This document shows, one piece after another, positions 1-7,982 of a DNA stretch of 64,000 nucleotides. Origin of the DNA: Psychrosphaera sp. B3R10 (GTDB lineage: Bacteria > Pseudomonadota > Gammaproteobacteria > Enterobacterales > Alteromonadaceae); contig NZ_JAHKQH010000044.1 of the NCBI RefSeq assembly GCF_018861025.1, positions 389 through 64,388 on the forward strand, written 5' to 3'. The notes under the pieces were generated by a model. That model saw nothing but the letters and a program-made list of their open reading frames with translations. It did not search any database and was not told the origin of the DNA. The translations under genes were made by a program, and so were the position numbers. The stretch's first letter is position 1. Each line of letters opens with the position of its first letter.

Positions 1-20
1 AGGCGCAGCCTGCAAGGCGA

Positions 21-718
21 ACTATGACATTCCTTTGCACTTGGTTGGAGATCCCTAATATCGCTGTGGCTCTTTTGGGATGACGGTTTTTTCTGTTGAT
101 TTGGAATGACGTTTTTGGTTCTGAAATTATGAGTCAATTTAGGGCGAAATATGACATTCCTCTGCACTCGGTTGGAGGTTCCAAATATCGCTTAGGCTCT
201 TTTGGAATGACGGTTTTTTCTGTTTATTAGGAATGACGGTTTTATTCAAAACAACGTACTATTACACTTAAAGTTCAGGCTACAGATTACTTCGTCTAAA
301 TCCCCCTTAGTTGAGATTTATATCTCGAAGTGAACGGCAGGGACGCCGTTGCAAGGGATGTGCGTACATTCCGTCTTCGAGGATAATATAAATATCAATT
401 AAGAATTAGGGATTTGGCCGAAAGCGGCCTTTTTGCCTACATGCTCTTAGATACAAAGAGCGGCTGTTGCAAAAAGTATGGTCGACGCAGTCGAAATAGC
501 TGCCCGCAGGGCAAAGAAAGGCGCAGCCTGCAAGGCGAATTATGAACTTCCTCTGCACTTGGTTGGAGATCCCAAATATCGCTCCGCTCTTTTGGAATGA
601 CGGTTTTTGTTCTGAAATTATGAGTCAATTTAATGTTAATTATGGACTTCCTCTGCAATCGGTTGGAGATCCCTAATGTCGCTGTGGCTCGACTCATATT
701 ACAAGCTAGGGGATGACG
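21..718. repeat. Four imperfect ~70 bp intergenic repeats
   Basis: Four related units lie at about 21-88, 147-213, 539-605 and 639-718. Each runs from a TATGAMHTTCCT-like start through CTGCAMTYGGTTGGAG and ATATCGCT to GGAATGACGGTTTTT. Shorter satellites repeat as well: AGGCGCAGCCTGCAAGGCGAA occurs at 1-21 and 519-539, and TCTGAAATTATGAGTCAATTTA near 119 and 611. Extra GGAATGACG pieces lie near 103, 229, 739 and 761. There is no conserved spacer pattern, so it is not a CRISPR. An 86-codon minus-strand frame across the units is repeat-derived and is not called as a gene. It looks like a scattered intergenic repeat family of the host, probably without coding function. Confidence 0.8.
416..434 (+). 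terminator. Rho-independent terminator-like hairpin
   Basis: GGCCG-AAAG-CGGCC is followed directly by TTTTT on the plus strand. No gene ending just upstream is recognisable inside the window. It may end a transcript that enters from the left, or a non-coding RNA from 250-415. Nothing else is seen in that stretch. Confidence 0.5.
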
Positions 719-798
719 GTTTTTTCTGTGTTATTAGGAATGACGCCATTCTGTTTAATTGGAATGACGTTTTTCCTTAAAATACCGTGTTACCGCAC

Positions 799-1668
799 TT
801 AACTTACACTTGTATCGTCAAACATATGCTGCGAAAACAACGTCTGTACTTGATACCAAACCGGATAATCGCTGCCATTGCCAACTGGTGCTGAGTCAAG
901 CTGACAAACTGGCGCAATTTGTTTTGACGAGCTTGTTATCCAAATTTCATCCGCAGCTTCTACTTCTGAACGGGTAATAACGCCTTCAACCAATGAAATA
1001 TCACTATATTGTTTAACAATATTAATGATCATTGCGCGGGTTATACCAGGAAGCTTTTGGTTATCAAGCAATGGTGTATAGATAACATTGTCTTTTACAA
1101 TAAAGACATTACAAGCAGCCGCTTCGGTAAGCTCATTTGCATCGTTAAATAACAACGTTTCGTCAAATCCAGCGTCTTTACTATTTTGATAATGTAAAAC
1201 GTTGCCTAATAAAGACGTCGATTTTATATGACGTTTTTGCCAACGCGCGTCAACTTGCGTATTCACTTTATAAAAATGACGATTTTTGTCATCTGCATCT
1301 GGCATTGGCGGAATTTCGAAAGCATACGCAAATACGGTTGGTACTAAGTCATCCGTAAATCCGTGCTGACGAACAGGTGAAGTGCCTCGAGATATTTGAA
1401 TATAGATCCCTAAGTTGCCAGCGCCATTTTGCATTGCCAAGTGTTCACAAATGCCATTAAACTCTTCAATAGTGAAATGGTGCTCCAAATCAATATGCGC
1501 TAATCCTTGGAACATGCGTTGTAAATGCAATTCCAGACCAACAAACTTACCACCGTAACTCGGGATAACTTCGTAAATGCCATCGCCAAACAAAAAGCCA
1601 CGATCCATCGGGGATATTTTTGCTTCGTTTGGCGCCATATATTCACCATTTAAAAATACGATATTCAT
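799..1668 (-). CDS. D-amino acid aminotransferase-like (class IV, PLP)
   Basis: This 289-residue protein has the class IV aminotransferase fold shared by D-alanine transaminase, IlvE and PabC. The start FLNGEYMAPNEAKISPMDRGFLFGDGIYE is typical (FxNG, DRGFLFGDGIYE). The PLP lysine is in the RHIKSTSLLGNV segment near residue 149. The RGTSPVRQHGF stretch resembles the substrate-carboxylate loop of D-amino acid transaminases rather than IlvE. It is the last gene of the D-glutamate/5-oxoproline operon, and its ATG overlaps the stop of the DUF4392 gene by 4 bp. The context suggests that it exchanges amino groups between D-amino acids and D-glutamate. IlvE-like or aminodeoxychorismate lyase activity cannot be excluded. 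Confidence 0.8.
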   Translation of the reverse strand: MNIVFLNGEYMAPNEAKISPMDRGFLFGDGIYEVIPSYGGKFVGLELHLQRMFQGLAHIDLEHHFTIEEFNGICEHLAMQNGAGNLGIYIQISRGTSPVRQHGFTDDLVPTVFAYAFEIPPMPDADDKNRHFYKVNTQVDARWQKRHIKSTSLLGNVLHYQNSKDAGFDETLLFNDANELTEAAACNVFIVKDNVIYTPLLDNQKLPGITRAMIINIVKQYSDISLVEGVITRSEVEAADEIWITSSSKQIAPVCQLDSAPVGNGSDYPVWYQVQTLFSQHMFDDTSVS

Positions 1669-2531
1669 ATTGTTTCCTGAGCTTTATTTTCAATATTGCC
1701 ACATAAGGCGCGAATGTCAGCTATCACCGACAACCCTTCTGTGTAACTTAAACTATCTTCGGTTAATGTATTTTGCTTTGTTACGCCGTCGACACTTCCA
1801 CGGTCTGATAAGTATTGCAAGATTGCCTTTGGATTTACATTCGCCAAATAATCTTGGTGGCGAATTACTCCCAACATTCCTAATAAACCGTATGCTGCCC
1901 AATTAGAAACATCTGCCACTAACAATTCATCACATCGAGTGGTCGACGCATGAATGTCTAGCTTAGCCAGCTTATTGGCAATATTCCCCATGCCAATTTC
2001 ATTACCCCCATCGCCTATGCCAATTGTAGGGCAAGAAGCATATAGAATAAAATCATCAAATCTGGCGCATCTTGATGAAATGTCGAGCCCAAACATATTG
2101 CGGTAGGTGCCATCCGCCGTACTACCAGGGCGTTCAATGGAGATGATCAAATCAGGTTCAATGTCTGCCAATGCTGATTGCGCTACAAACTTAGCGTTTA
2201 TATCATCATCAACTCGCAATTTTAGACAGTCGAAGTCAGGTTCCAATGCGGAATATAGGGGGTCTCCGCAAACAATAATCGGCGACATGCCGCAGGATTT
2301 AAGCGCTTGATAAAGCACTATCGCCCCAACCGGCCCATCGGTTTCATAGGTGTCATCAATTGGAAAGCCAGTGCCAATTAACACTGTGCCATTTACTTTG
2401 TTCAGTAATTTAGCCGCCCGGTAATAATACCCTTCTGACAAACAACGCTGAGCAAACTGCATTCCCCTAACATCTAGGGCCACTAGCCTATCTTCAATCT
2501 CACAACTAATTTGTTTCGACGTTTTTTTCAT
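1665..2531 (-). CDS. DUF4392 protein, D-glutamate cyclase C-terminal half
   Basis: This 288-residue protein has the DUF4392 signature: GTVLIGTGFPIDDTYETDGP near the start, then a PLYSALEPDF region, an ISIERPGSTADGTYRNM segment and GIGDGGNEIGMGN. In animals, DUF4392 is the C-terminal half of D-glutamate cyclase (DGLUCY), which turns D-glutamate into 5-oxo-D-proline; the N-terminal half there is DUF1445. Here DUF1445 is a separate gene (5045-5851) in the same operon, with the 5-oxoprolinase genes between them. The gene starts 3 bp after pxpC and overlaps the transaminase gene, so translational coupling is likely. The family assignment is strong. Activity as a two-subunit cyclase is inferred. 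Confidence 0.75.
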   Translation of the reverse strand: MKKTSKQISCEIEDRLVALDVRGMQFAQRCLSEGYYYRAAKLLNKVNGTVLIGTGFPIDDTYETDGPVGAIVLYQALKSCGMSPIIVCGDPLYSALEPDFDCLKLRVDDDINAKFVAQSALADIEPDLIISIERPGSTADGTYRNMFGLDISSRCARFDDFILYASCPTIGIGDGGNEIGMGNIANKLAKLDIHASTTRCDELLVADVSNWAAYGLLGMLGVIRHQDYLANVNPKAILQYLSDRGSVDGVTKQNTLTEDSLSYTEGLSVIADIRALCGNIENKAQETI

Positions 2532-2534
2532 AAT

Positions 2535-3503
2535 CTAACTACCCGCTACATCGTTAGCTTTCACCACCGACGTATTTTCAAAATTGAATTTCGCCAAATG
2601 TAAGGCATTGTGCGCTTGCTCGATAGAAATCGACTCAAATGTTATTTTGGCGCCTTGCCTACATTGAGTGAGTCGGTCTAAGTCTAAAGATAAAACGGTT
2701 CCAATTTTAGGATACCCGCCTATGGTTTGCCTATCGTGCAATAAAATAATTGGTTGACCATCTGCCGGAATTTGCACGCTACCTAGTGCTATGCCCTCAG
2801 AGTACATGGCGGTTTTATTAGCGGAAATCTTTGCCCCCGATAACCGGTAGCCCATACGGTCCCATTGTTTACTAACTTCATAACTGGCGTTTAAAAATCG
2901 TTGAACTTGATGGTTTGTAAACCAGTCAAGTTGATAGCCTAAAACAATACGTAACTGAACCGCATCTAAATACTTAGGTTGTTTGGATTTTGCCAAAGAA
3001 CAAACCCGTTTATTTTTATTACTCATTGTCGCTAAATTATCGCCTGCGGTGAGTGCTTTGCCATTTATACCACCGATACCTTCTCGGACAACCGTTGCGC
3101 AACTGCCAAATTGAGGTTGCATTTGAAAACCACCAGCGACAGAAAAATAATTGCGAACACCAGTTGTAGCGTAACCAAATTCAATAACATCGTTAGGGAC
3201 AATTTCAAATGTTTGCCAAAGTGGTAGCACTTTGCCATTTTTCTTCACAACATTATTCGCCCCGGTTATACAACCGGTTGTATGGCAGTGACTTTGCAAA
3301 ATCAAACCACCAATTGAGACTTCAATTGCAGTTTCATTATTAACGTTTTCTAAAAGTCGATGACACCAATCAAATGCGTTTTTATCAGCCGGTCCACCCT
3401 CGGTTAACCCTAAATGGTGTTGACCAAAACGTCCTGCGTCTTGGATAAGGCTTAACATGCCCGGTTGTTTTACAACAAATCCGTTGGCGATAACTGCTGT
3501 CAT
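2535..3503 (-). CDS. pxpC: 5-oxoprolinase subunit C (KipA-like)
   Basis: This 322-residue member of the biotin-dependent carboxyltransferase-like (allophanate hydrolase subunit 2/KipA) family carries MLSLIQDAGRFGQHHLGLTEGGPADKNAFDWCHRLLEN near the N-terminus and DGQPIILLHDRQTIGGYPKIGTV near residue 240, both diagnostic. With PxpA and PxpB it forms the bacterial ATP-dependent 5-oxoprolinase, which hydrolyses 5-oxoproline to glutamate. Its ATG overlaps the pxpB stop by 4 bp, and a good ribosome binding site (GGAGG) lies inside the end of pxpB. The length is normal for the family. Confidence 0.9.
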   Translation of the reverse strand: MTAVIANGFVVKQPGMLSLIQDAGRFGQHHLGLTEGGPADKNAFDWCHRLLENVNNETAIEVSIGGLILQSHCHTTGCITGANNVVKKNGKVLPLWQTFEIVPNDVIEFGYATTGVRNYFSVAGGFQMQPQFGSCATVVREGIGGINGKALTAGDNLATMSNKNKRVCSLAKSKQPKYLDAVQLRIVLGYQLDWFTNHQVQRFLNASYEVSKQWDRMGYRLSGAKISANKTAMYSEGIALGSVQIPADGQPIILLHDRQTIGGYPKIGTVLSLDLDRLTQCRQGAKITFESISIEQAHNALHLAKFNFENTSVVKANDVAGS

Positions 3504-4231
3504 AATTCGCCTCCTAGTTCCACAAACTGCACTTTATCTATGGCTTTAAACTTAACGCTATCACCAACCGAAAAAGGCATATGGGGTACAGTTGCAGGAT
3601 TAAACATAGCAATTGGGCAACGTCCAATAATATTCCAACCACCTGGGGAAACCGCTGGATAAATGGCTGTTTGCCTATCGGCTATCGCTACAGCGCCTTT
3701 TGGTACTGTCATCCGTGGGGTTTCTAACCGAGGCATTGCAATACGGCTGTCGACTTCACCTAAGTATCCAAATCCAGGGGCAAAACCGATGGCAAAAACT
3801 CGATACAACTGTTCGCAGTGAATATCAATCACCTGTTCTTTCGACAAGTTATGATGAAGCGCAATACGTTCTAAGTCCAACGCGACTTCATCGCCATAAT
3901 ATACTGGCAACTCTACAACATTTGCGGCTTTATTTTCAGCCAAATCTGTTGGACTCGAGTTTAACGTATCGCCTAGTTGCGTCTCTAATTGTTCGAACAC
4001 GTTGGATATTAACTTTTGGATGGCAAAATGATCTGTTTCAAATGGTGAATATTGGACAAGCACAGAGGTATAAGATGGGATCACCTCTAAGGTTAACGCA
4101 CCACGATGTTGATCTAATTGCTGGCAAAAAAGGCTAATAATAGCGGCCAGTTTAGTTGATAGTTCTTGCTCAAAATAAACTATCAACGCGCGTTCAGACG
4201 CGACTTCAACTCGAATTAAATTGTCAGACAT
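3500..4231 (-). CDS. pxpB: 5-oxoprolinase subunit B (KipI-like)
   Basis: This 243-residue member of the allophanate hydrolase subunit 1/KipI family has VPSYTSVLVQYSP in the N-terminal half, and FAIGFAPGFGYLGEVDSRIAMPRLETPRMTVPKGAVAIADRQTAIYP followed by SPGGWNIIGRCP in the C-terminal cyclophilin-like half. These are the hallmark stretches of the family. It is the partner of PxpA and PxpC in 5-oxoproline hydrolysis in the cytoplasm. A gap of about 60 bp without a terminator separates it from pxpA upstream, and it overlaps pxpC downstream by 4 bp, so the three are almost certainly co-transcribed. Confidence 0.9.
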   Translation of the reverse strand: MSDNLIRVEVASERALIVYFEQELSTKLAAIISLFCQQLDQHRGALTLEVIPSYTSVLVQYSPFETDHFAIQKLISNVFEQLETQLGDTLNSSPTDLAENKAANVVELPVYYGDEVALDLERIALHHNLSKEQVIDIHCEQLYRVFAIGFAPGFGYLGEVDSRIAMPRLETPRMTVPKGAVAIADRQTAIYPAVSPGGWNIIGRCPIAMFNPATVPHMPFSVGDSVKFKAIDKVQFVELGGEL

Positions 4232-4291
4232 TTTATTTAAGTGCCCTGCTTTTCTGTGTTTGTAAAGTAAAGTTGGAACAATATAAACGAC

Positions 4292-5038
4292 TTAGCTATT
4301 ACATAGTTTATGAATGTCAGCGATTAAACTCACACCGGCTTCATTATCGCCATGTACACAAATTGTATCTGAATTGACAGCGAGTTGATTACCCGTTGCA
4401 GTGGTTACCTGAGCGTTCAATAATTGTCGCACTTGGACGAGAATTTCGTCCTTATCCAACACTGAACCTTTTTCACTTCTAGGTTGTAAAGTGCCTTCAT
4501 CGGTATAACGACGGTCTGCAAAAGATTCAAATAGTAAAGACACACCTTGTTGTGCGGCCGTGTCTGCATGCTTAGCGTTATCTTTGGTTGCTAACATCAT
4601 GAGTTTTAACGAATGTCCCGACTGATTTAACAATTTTATGGCACAACATATTGCGTCTTGAATTGCGCTGTCCTTCATCATGTCGTTATATAACGCACCG
4701 TGAGGTTTGACATATTCTACTGTCAAACCGAGCGTCGAAGCCATCCCAATCAAAGCACTTACTTGATAAACAACCATGTTGGTAATTTCTTGCTTACTGC
4801 AATTTAGCGAGCGCCGACCAAACCCTTGCAGGTCTGGATACGAGGGGTGCGCACCTATAACTGTATTGTATTTCTTTGCCAACAACAGGGTATTAAACAT
4901 CACGTCTGGATCACCTGCATGGAAACCACAGGCAATATTAGCCATATCGATATGCGGCATGACAGCGTCGTCTAGTCCCATTTTCCATGAACCAAAGCTC
5001 TCACCTAAATCACAATTTAATTTTAATTTTGTTGTCAT
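4292..5038 (-). CDS. pxpA: 5-oxoprolinase subunit A (LamB/YcsF family)
   Basis: This 248-residue LamB/YcsF protein opens with LNCDLGESFGSW and has MANIACGFHAGDP near residue 33, IGAHPSYPDLQGFGRR near 62, VKPHGALYNDM near 110 and FADRRYTDEGTLQPR near 168. All are family signatures on a polysaccharide deacetylase-like barrel. It is the A subunit of the 5-oxoprolinase PxpABC. It lies only 6 bp downstream of the DUF1445 gene, which puts 5-oxoproline formation and hydrolysis in one operon. Confidence 0.92.
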   Translation of the reverse strand: MTTKLKLNCDLGESFGSWKMGLDDAVMPHIDMANIACGFHAGDPDVMFNTLLLAKKYNTVIGAHPSYPDLQGFGRRSLNCSKQEITNMVVYQVSALIGMASTLGLTVEYVKPHGALYNDMMKDSAIQDAICCAIKLLNQSGHSLKLMMLATKDNAKHADTAAQQGVSLLFESFADRRYTDEGTLQPRSEKGSVLDKDEILVQVRQLLNAQVTTATGNQLAVNSDTICVHGDNEAGVSLIADIHKLCNS

Positions 5039-5044
5039 GTTTAT

Positions 5045-5851
5045 TTATAAAACCGAAAGTTTGCTATTAGGAATATCCGTTATCAGCATGCAGCCCGGAC
5101 TATGAGTGATACAAAAATCGAGTTTGGCTTCTCGTACAACATTTTGAGGTGTGACACCACATGCCCAAAACACCGGAACTTCATTCTTTTTAATCGTTAC
5201 CGCATCACCATAATCAGGTGTTGCAATGTCCTTTATTCCAATCAAGCTTGGGTCACCAAAATGAACAGGCGCACCGTGAACACTCGGAAAACGGCTACAG
5301 ATCTGAACAGACCGAATTGCATCAGCCGCTAACATAGGTCGCATACTAACAACCAATTGGCCTCCTAAAGGCCCAACAGCACTATTGGCAATGTTAGTGT
5401 TGTACATTGGTACATTTACTTGCTCGGTAATGTTTCTAATTTCGATGCCATCAGCCAATAAAGCTTCTTCAAACGAAAATGAGCACCCTAACAAAAAGAC
5501 GACTAAATCATCTCGCCATACCGACCAGATATCAGGGACCTCATCGACAACGACGCCCTTCTCGAATATCTTAAACATAGGTAAATCTGTGCGAATATCG
5601 ATTGGTTCTTCACCACCAACATCAACAAATGGAGAACCGACTTCAGACGACATAGCAATTATTGGACAGGATTTTGGATTACGCTGGCAAAAACGCAGGA
5701 AAAAGTTAGCGTCTGATTCAGGCAATATCACCAAATTACATTGAACATAGCCATTCGCTAAACCAGAAGTATGTGTTTGCCATTCACCATCACGGATCAT
5801 TTTCCGGATTTGTGCAGGATGAAGTTGGTCCATATTTATTGAGCTAGCCAT
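5045..5851 (-). CDS. DUF1445 putative hydro-lyase, D-glutamate cyclase N-terminal half
   Basis: This 268-residue DUF1445 (YcsI-like) protein shows [30 protein letters not shown] near the start, [14 protein letters not shown] near residue 118, [11 protein letters not shown] near 228 and [14 protein letters not shown] at the C-terminus. The family is usually annotated as putative hydro-lyase; it is the N-terminal half of animal D-glutamate cyclase. It is the first gene of the operon, and the promoter should lie in the 228 bp to its right. No strong ribosome binding site is seen at the chosen ATG; Met7 is an alternative. Together with the DUF4392 protein it is proposed to make 5-oxoproline from D-glutamate. 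Confidence 0.8.
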   Translation of the reverse strand: MASSINMDQLHPAQIRKMIRDGEWQTHTSGLANGYVQCNLVILPESDANFFLRFCQRNPKSCPIIAMSSEVGSPFVDVGGEEPIDIRTDLPMFKIFEKGVVVDEVPDIWSVWRDDLVVFLLGCSFSFEEALLADGIEIRNITEQVNVPMYNTNIANSAVGPLGGQLVVSMRPMLAADAIRSVQICSRFPSVHGAPVHFGDPSLIGIKDIATPDYGDAVTIKKNEVPVFWACGVTPQNVVREAKLDFCITHSPGCMLITDIPNSKLSVL

Positions 5852-6079
5852 CGTTTTATTACCTATTAACTTAATTTCCTAGTTACAAAGAACTAAAAAA
5901 ACACGAAAAACAAACCTCTACACTATTCATTCGTCTTTTGGGAGGCTGTTGCGACAGTTCATATAACCGCTTAAGGCTATATTAAGACTAAGACAATAAT
6001 TTGCCTACTGAAAATTAGTTATTTAAGGCTTAACAAAACATATTGTTAACTATATTCCGTAGATATATCGATACAGCCA

Positions 6080-7315
6080 TTATTCAGATTTATTAGCAAT
6101 ATAACGTTTTGTTAATGCGCGTTTTCTAATTTGATCAATAAGTAACGTCCAAATCCCAGATGCATTGGTTTTCGGCTTCTTGCCGTTACCTATACGACGC
6201 AGTTGACTTGTCACTAATGCCATATTTGCTAAACCGCTTAATGTTTTGTCGTGCCAACGAACAACTTTTGTTTGTGCAATAAATTGAGAATCTAATTGCC
6301 ATCTATCGACTAAGTTTGGAACAAAGGCGAATGCACTTGCAATTCCGACTAACTGCGGTCCTGAATTGACAACATGTCGAGCAACTGGCAACCGTTTAAT
6401 CCCGCCCGTTGTCATAATTGGCAGGTCTGTCACTTTAGCAATTTTCGCTGCAAATTCCAAAAAGTATGCCTCTCTTTGCAAGGTACGACCATCTGCAGTT
6501 TTACCCTGCATCGCAGGTGATTCGTAGCTACCACCGGAAAGTTCGACAAAATCTAGGCCTAACATTGACAGCTTTTTAACAACCCACTCGGCGTCGTCAA
6601 CATCAAAACCGCCACGTTGAAAGTCGGCTGAATTAAGTTTTACTGAGACGCTAAAGTGTGACGACACTGCTTCTTTAACTTGTTCGATAATGACGAATAA
6701 AAGACGAGCTCGATTTTCAATTTCTCCGCCCCACTTATCATGCCGTTTGTTGGTCAGTGGAGACAAAAACTGGGCAATCAAGTATCCATGTGCGGCATGA
6801 ATTTCAACCCCATCAAACCCAGCATCATATGCACGTTTTGAGGTCGTAACAAAGCGATTGATCACGTCGGTAATGTCTTCTTCGGTCATTGCTTTGGGTT
6901 GACCAAACAATTTACTGTGTTTGCCTAGATCTAACGCCACATCGGACGGTGACAATACGTTACCTTCCATGTTAGCGAATACTTGACGACCCGGATGGTT
7001 AATTTGCATGATTAGTCGGGCACCATTCAGTTTACCCTTGTGTGCCCATTCTACAAAAGGACGTAGGTCAGTATTATGTTCTAGGGCGATCCCGCCTGGG
7101 CCGGTCATCGCTAGACGGTCTACCATCACATTTCCGGTTAAAATCGTGCCTACGCCACCTTCACTCCATGTCTGATACAATTTGAATATTTCACTGTCTG
7201 GTAATTGCTGTCCATTTCCTAGCCCTTCCTCCATCGAGGCCTTAACGACTCGATTTTTTAACGTTAAACCGCTTGGTAACGTAAACGACGAAAATAGATC
7301 AACTCGGTTGGGCAT
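6080..7315 (-). CDS. OYE-family NADH:flavin oxidoreductase
   Basis: This 411-residue FMN-dependent TIM-barrel enzyme belongs to the Old Yellow Enzyme/2,4-dienoyl-CoA reductase class. The N-terminal LKNRVVKASMEEGLG, QINHPGRQV near residue 104 and GFDGVEIHAAHGYLIAQFLSPLTNKRHDKWGG near 169-200 carry the substrate-binding His residues and the flavin-binding pattern. FVELSGGSYESP and MTTGGIKR follow. No C-terminal 4Fe-4S or NADPH domain is present, so it is the single-domain form. The substrate is unknown. A broken MerR-type regulator gene is divergent from it, a pairing common for reductases under inducer control. Confidence 0.85.
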   Translation of the reverse strand: MPNRVDLFSSFTLPSGLTLKNRVVKASMEEGLGNGQQLPDSEIFKLYQTWSEGGVGTILTGNVMVDRLAMTGPGGIALEHNTDLRPFVEWAHKGKLNGARLIMQINHPGRQVFANMEGNVLSPSDVALDLGKHSKLFGQPKAMTEEDITDVINRFVTTSKRAYDAGFDGVEIHAAHGYLIAQFLSPLTNKRHDKWGGEIENRARLLFVIIEQVKEAVSSHFSVSVKLNSADFQRGGFDVDDAEWVVKKLSMLGLDFVELSGGSYESPAMQGKTADGRTLQREAYFLEFAAKIAKVTDLPIMTTGGIKRLPVARHVVNSGPQLVGIASAFAFVPNLVDRWQLDSQFIAQTKVVRWHDKTLSGLANMALVTSQLRRIGNGKKPKTNASGIWTLLIDQIRKRALTKRYIANKSE

Positions 7316-7401
7316 AAATAGACTCTTTAAAGTGAATAATTGATTGATGAATTTTCTAAAGTTAAAGCTAACTTTAGATTCAACATATTGTTGGGTAAAC
7401 T

Positions 7402-7500
7402 ATGAAGATTGGGGAGCTATCCAAATTATCAAGTGTCGCAACGTCTGCTTTTCGTTATTACGACAAACTCGCTTCATTTAGTGGAAAGCAACTGACATAA
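7402..7500 (+). pseudogene. Truncated MerR-family regulator remnant
   Basis: This is a short plus-strand frame of 32 codons starting MKIGELSKLSSVATSAFRYY. That is the classic beginning of a MerR winged helix-turn-helix (MKIGELAK..GV....RYYDK). It ends at a TAA soon after the HTH, where a working MerR protein would continue for about 90 more residues. A frame shifted by one base (7529-7603) reads MIAQIKRQKNNMLNVQKYIK, which resembles a MerR dimerisation helix, so deletion or frameshift of a once complete gene is likely. It is divergent from the OYE gene and was probably its regulator. Confidence 0.65.
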
Positions 7501-7686
7501 CGGCTCAACTCGACGCTTTCAAGGCGACATGATAGCGCAAATCAAGCGACAGAAAAACAACATGCTTAACGTCCAAAAATACATTAAGTGCTACATAAGC
7601 TAACGGTGAATGTTTAACAGTTGAGCTAGTGAGGTATATCAGTCAACAACGACTGTGAGTTTAATCAACTTCTCGTTTAGGATCTG

Positions 7687-7941
7687 TCAGGTTTTTGAAA
7701 GCTCGACAAAAAGTGCATTAGCAATGTCATCGTCTTGTAAATATACCAATGCAACGACAAATTCTTTTGTAGCTTGACTTGCTTCAAGTTGGCCAACAAG
7801 CTGTTTTATCGCAGTCTGCCTAAGCTCTGGTTGTAATGACAATATTCTCACCAGCGTTGCTTGAACCGTGGGATCTTCTTTTGCGACTTGGACTAACGTA
7901 ATAAAAGTATCGTTCAGTCCTACATTTTTAGGAGTTTTCAT
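7687..7941 (-). CDS. Hypothetical small helical protein
   Basis: This is an 84-residue protein with no family I recognise. It is predicted to be soluble and mostly helical, with a leucine/alanine-rich pattern (TLVQVAKEDPTVQATLVRILSLQPELRQTAIKQLVGQLE) reminiscent of a helical repeat. There is no signal peptide and no cysteine. It lies 41 bp downstream of the hybrid histidine kinase on the same strand and may be co-transcribed with it. No clear Shine-Dalgarno is seen. A reading frame of this size with balanced composition is probably real, but the function is unknown. Confidence 0.55.
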   Translation of the reverse strand: MKTPKNVGLNDTFITLVQVAKEDPTVQATLVRILSLQPELRQTAIKQLVGQLEASQATKEFVVALVYLQDDDIANALFVELSKT

Positions 7942-7982
7942 AATTTAAGTCCCGTAAGTTTAACTTAAATATTATTGCCAAC

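Noticed and set aside
437-697. 86-codon minus-strand open frame
   Set aside because: It lies across the repeat units at the left edge and its sequence is a translation of the repeat. No ribosome binding site or family is seen.
21-718. Repeats as a possible CRISPR array
   Set aside because: Units are ~70 bp, imperfect and unevenly spaced, with no regular unique spacers and no cas genes.
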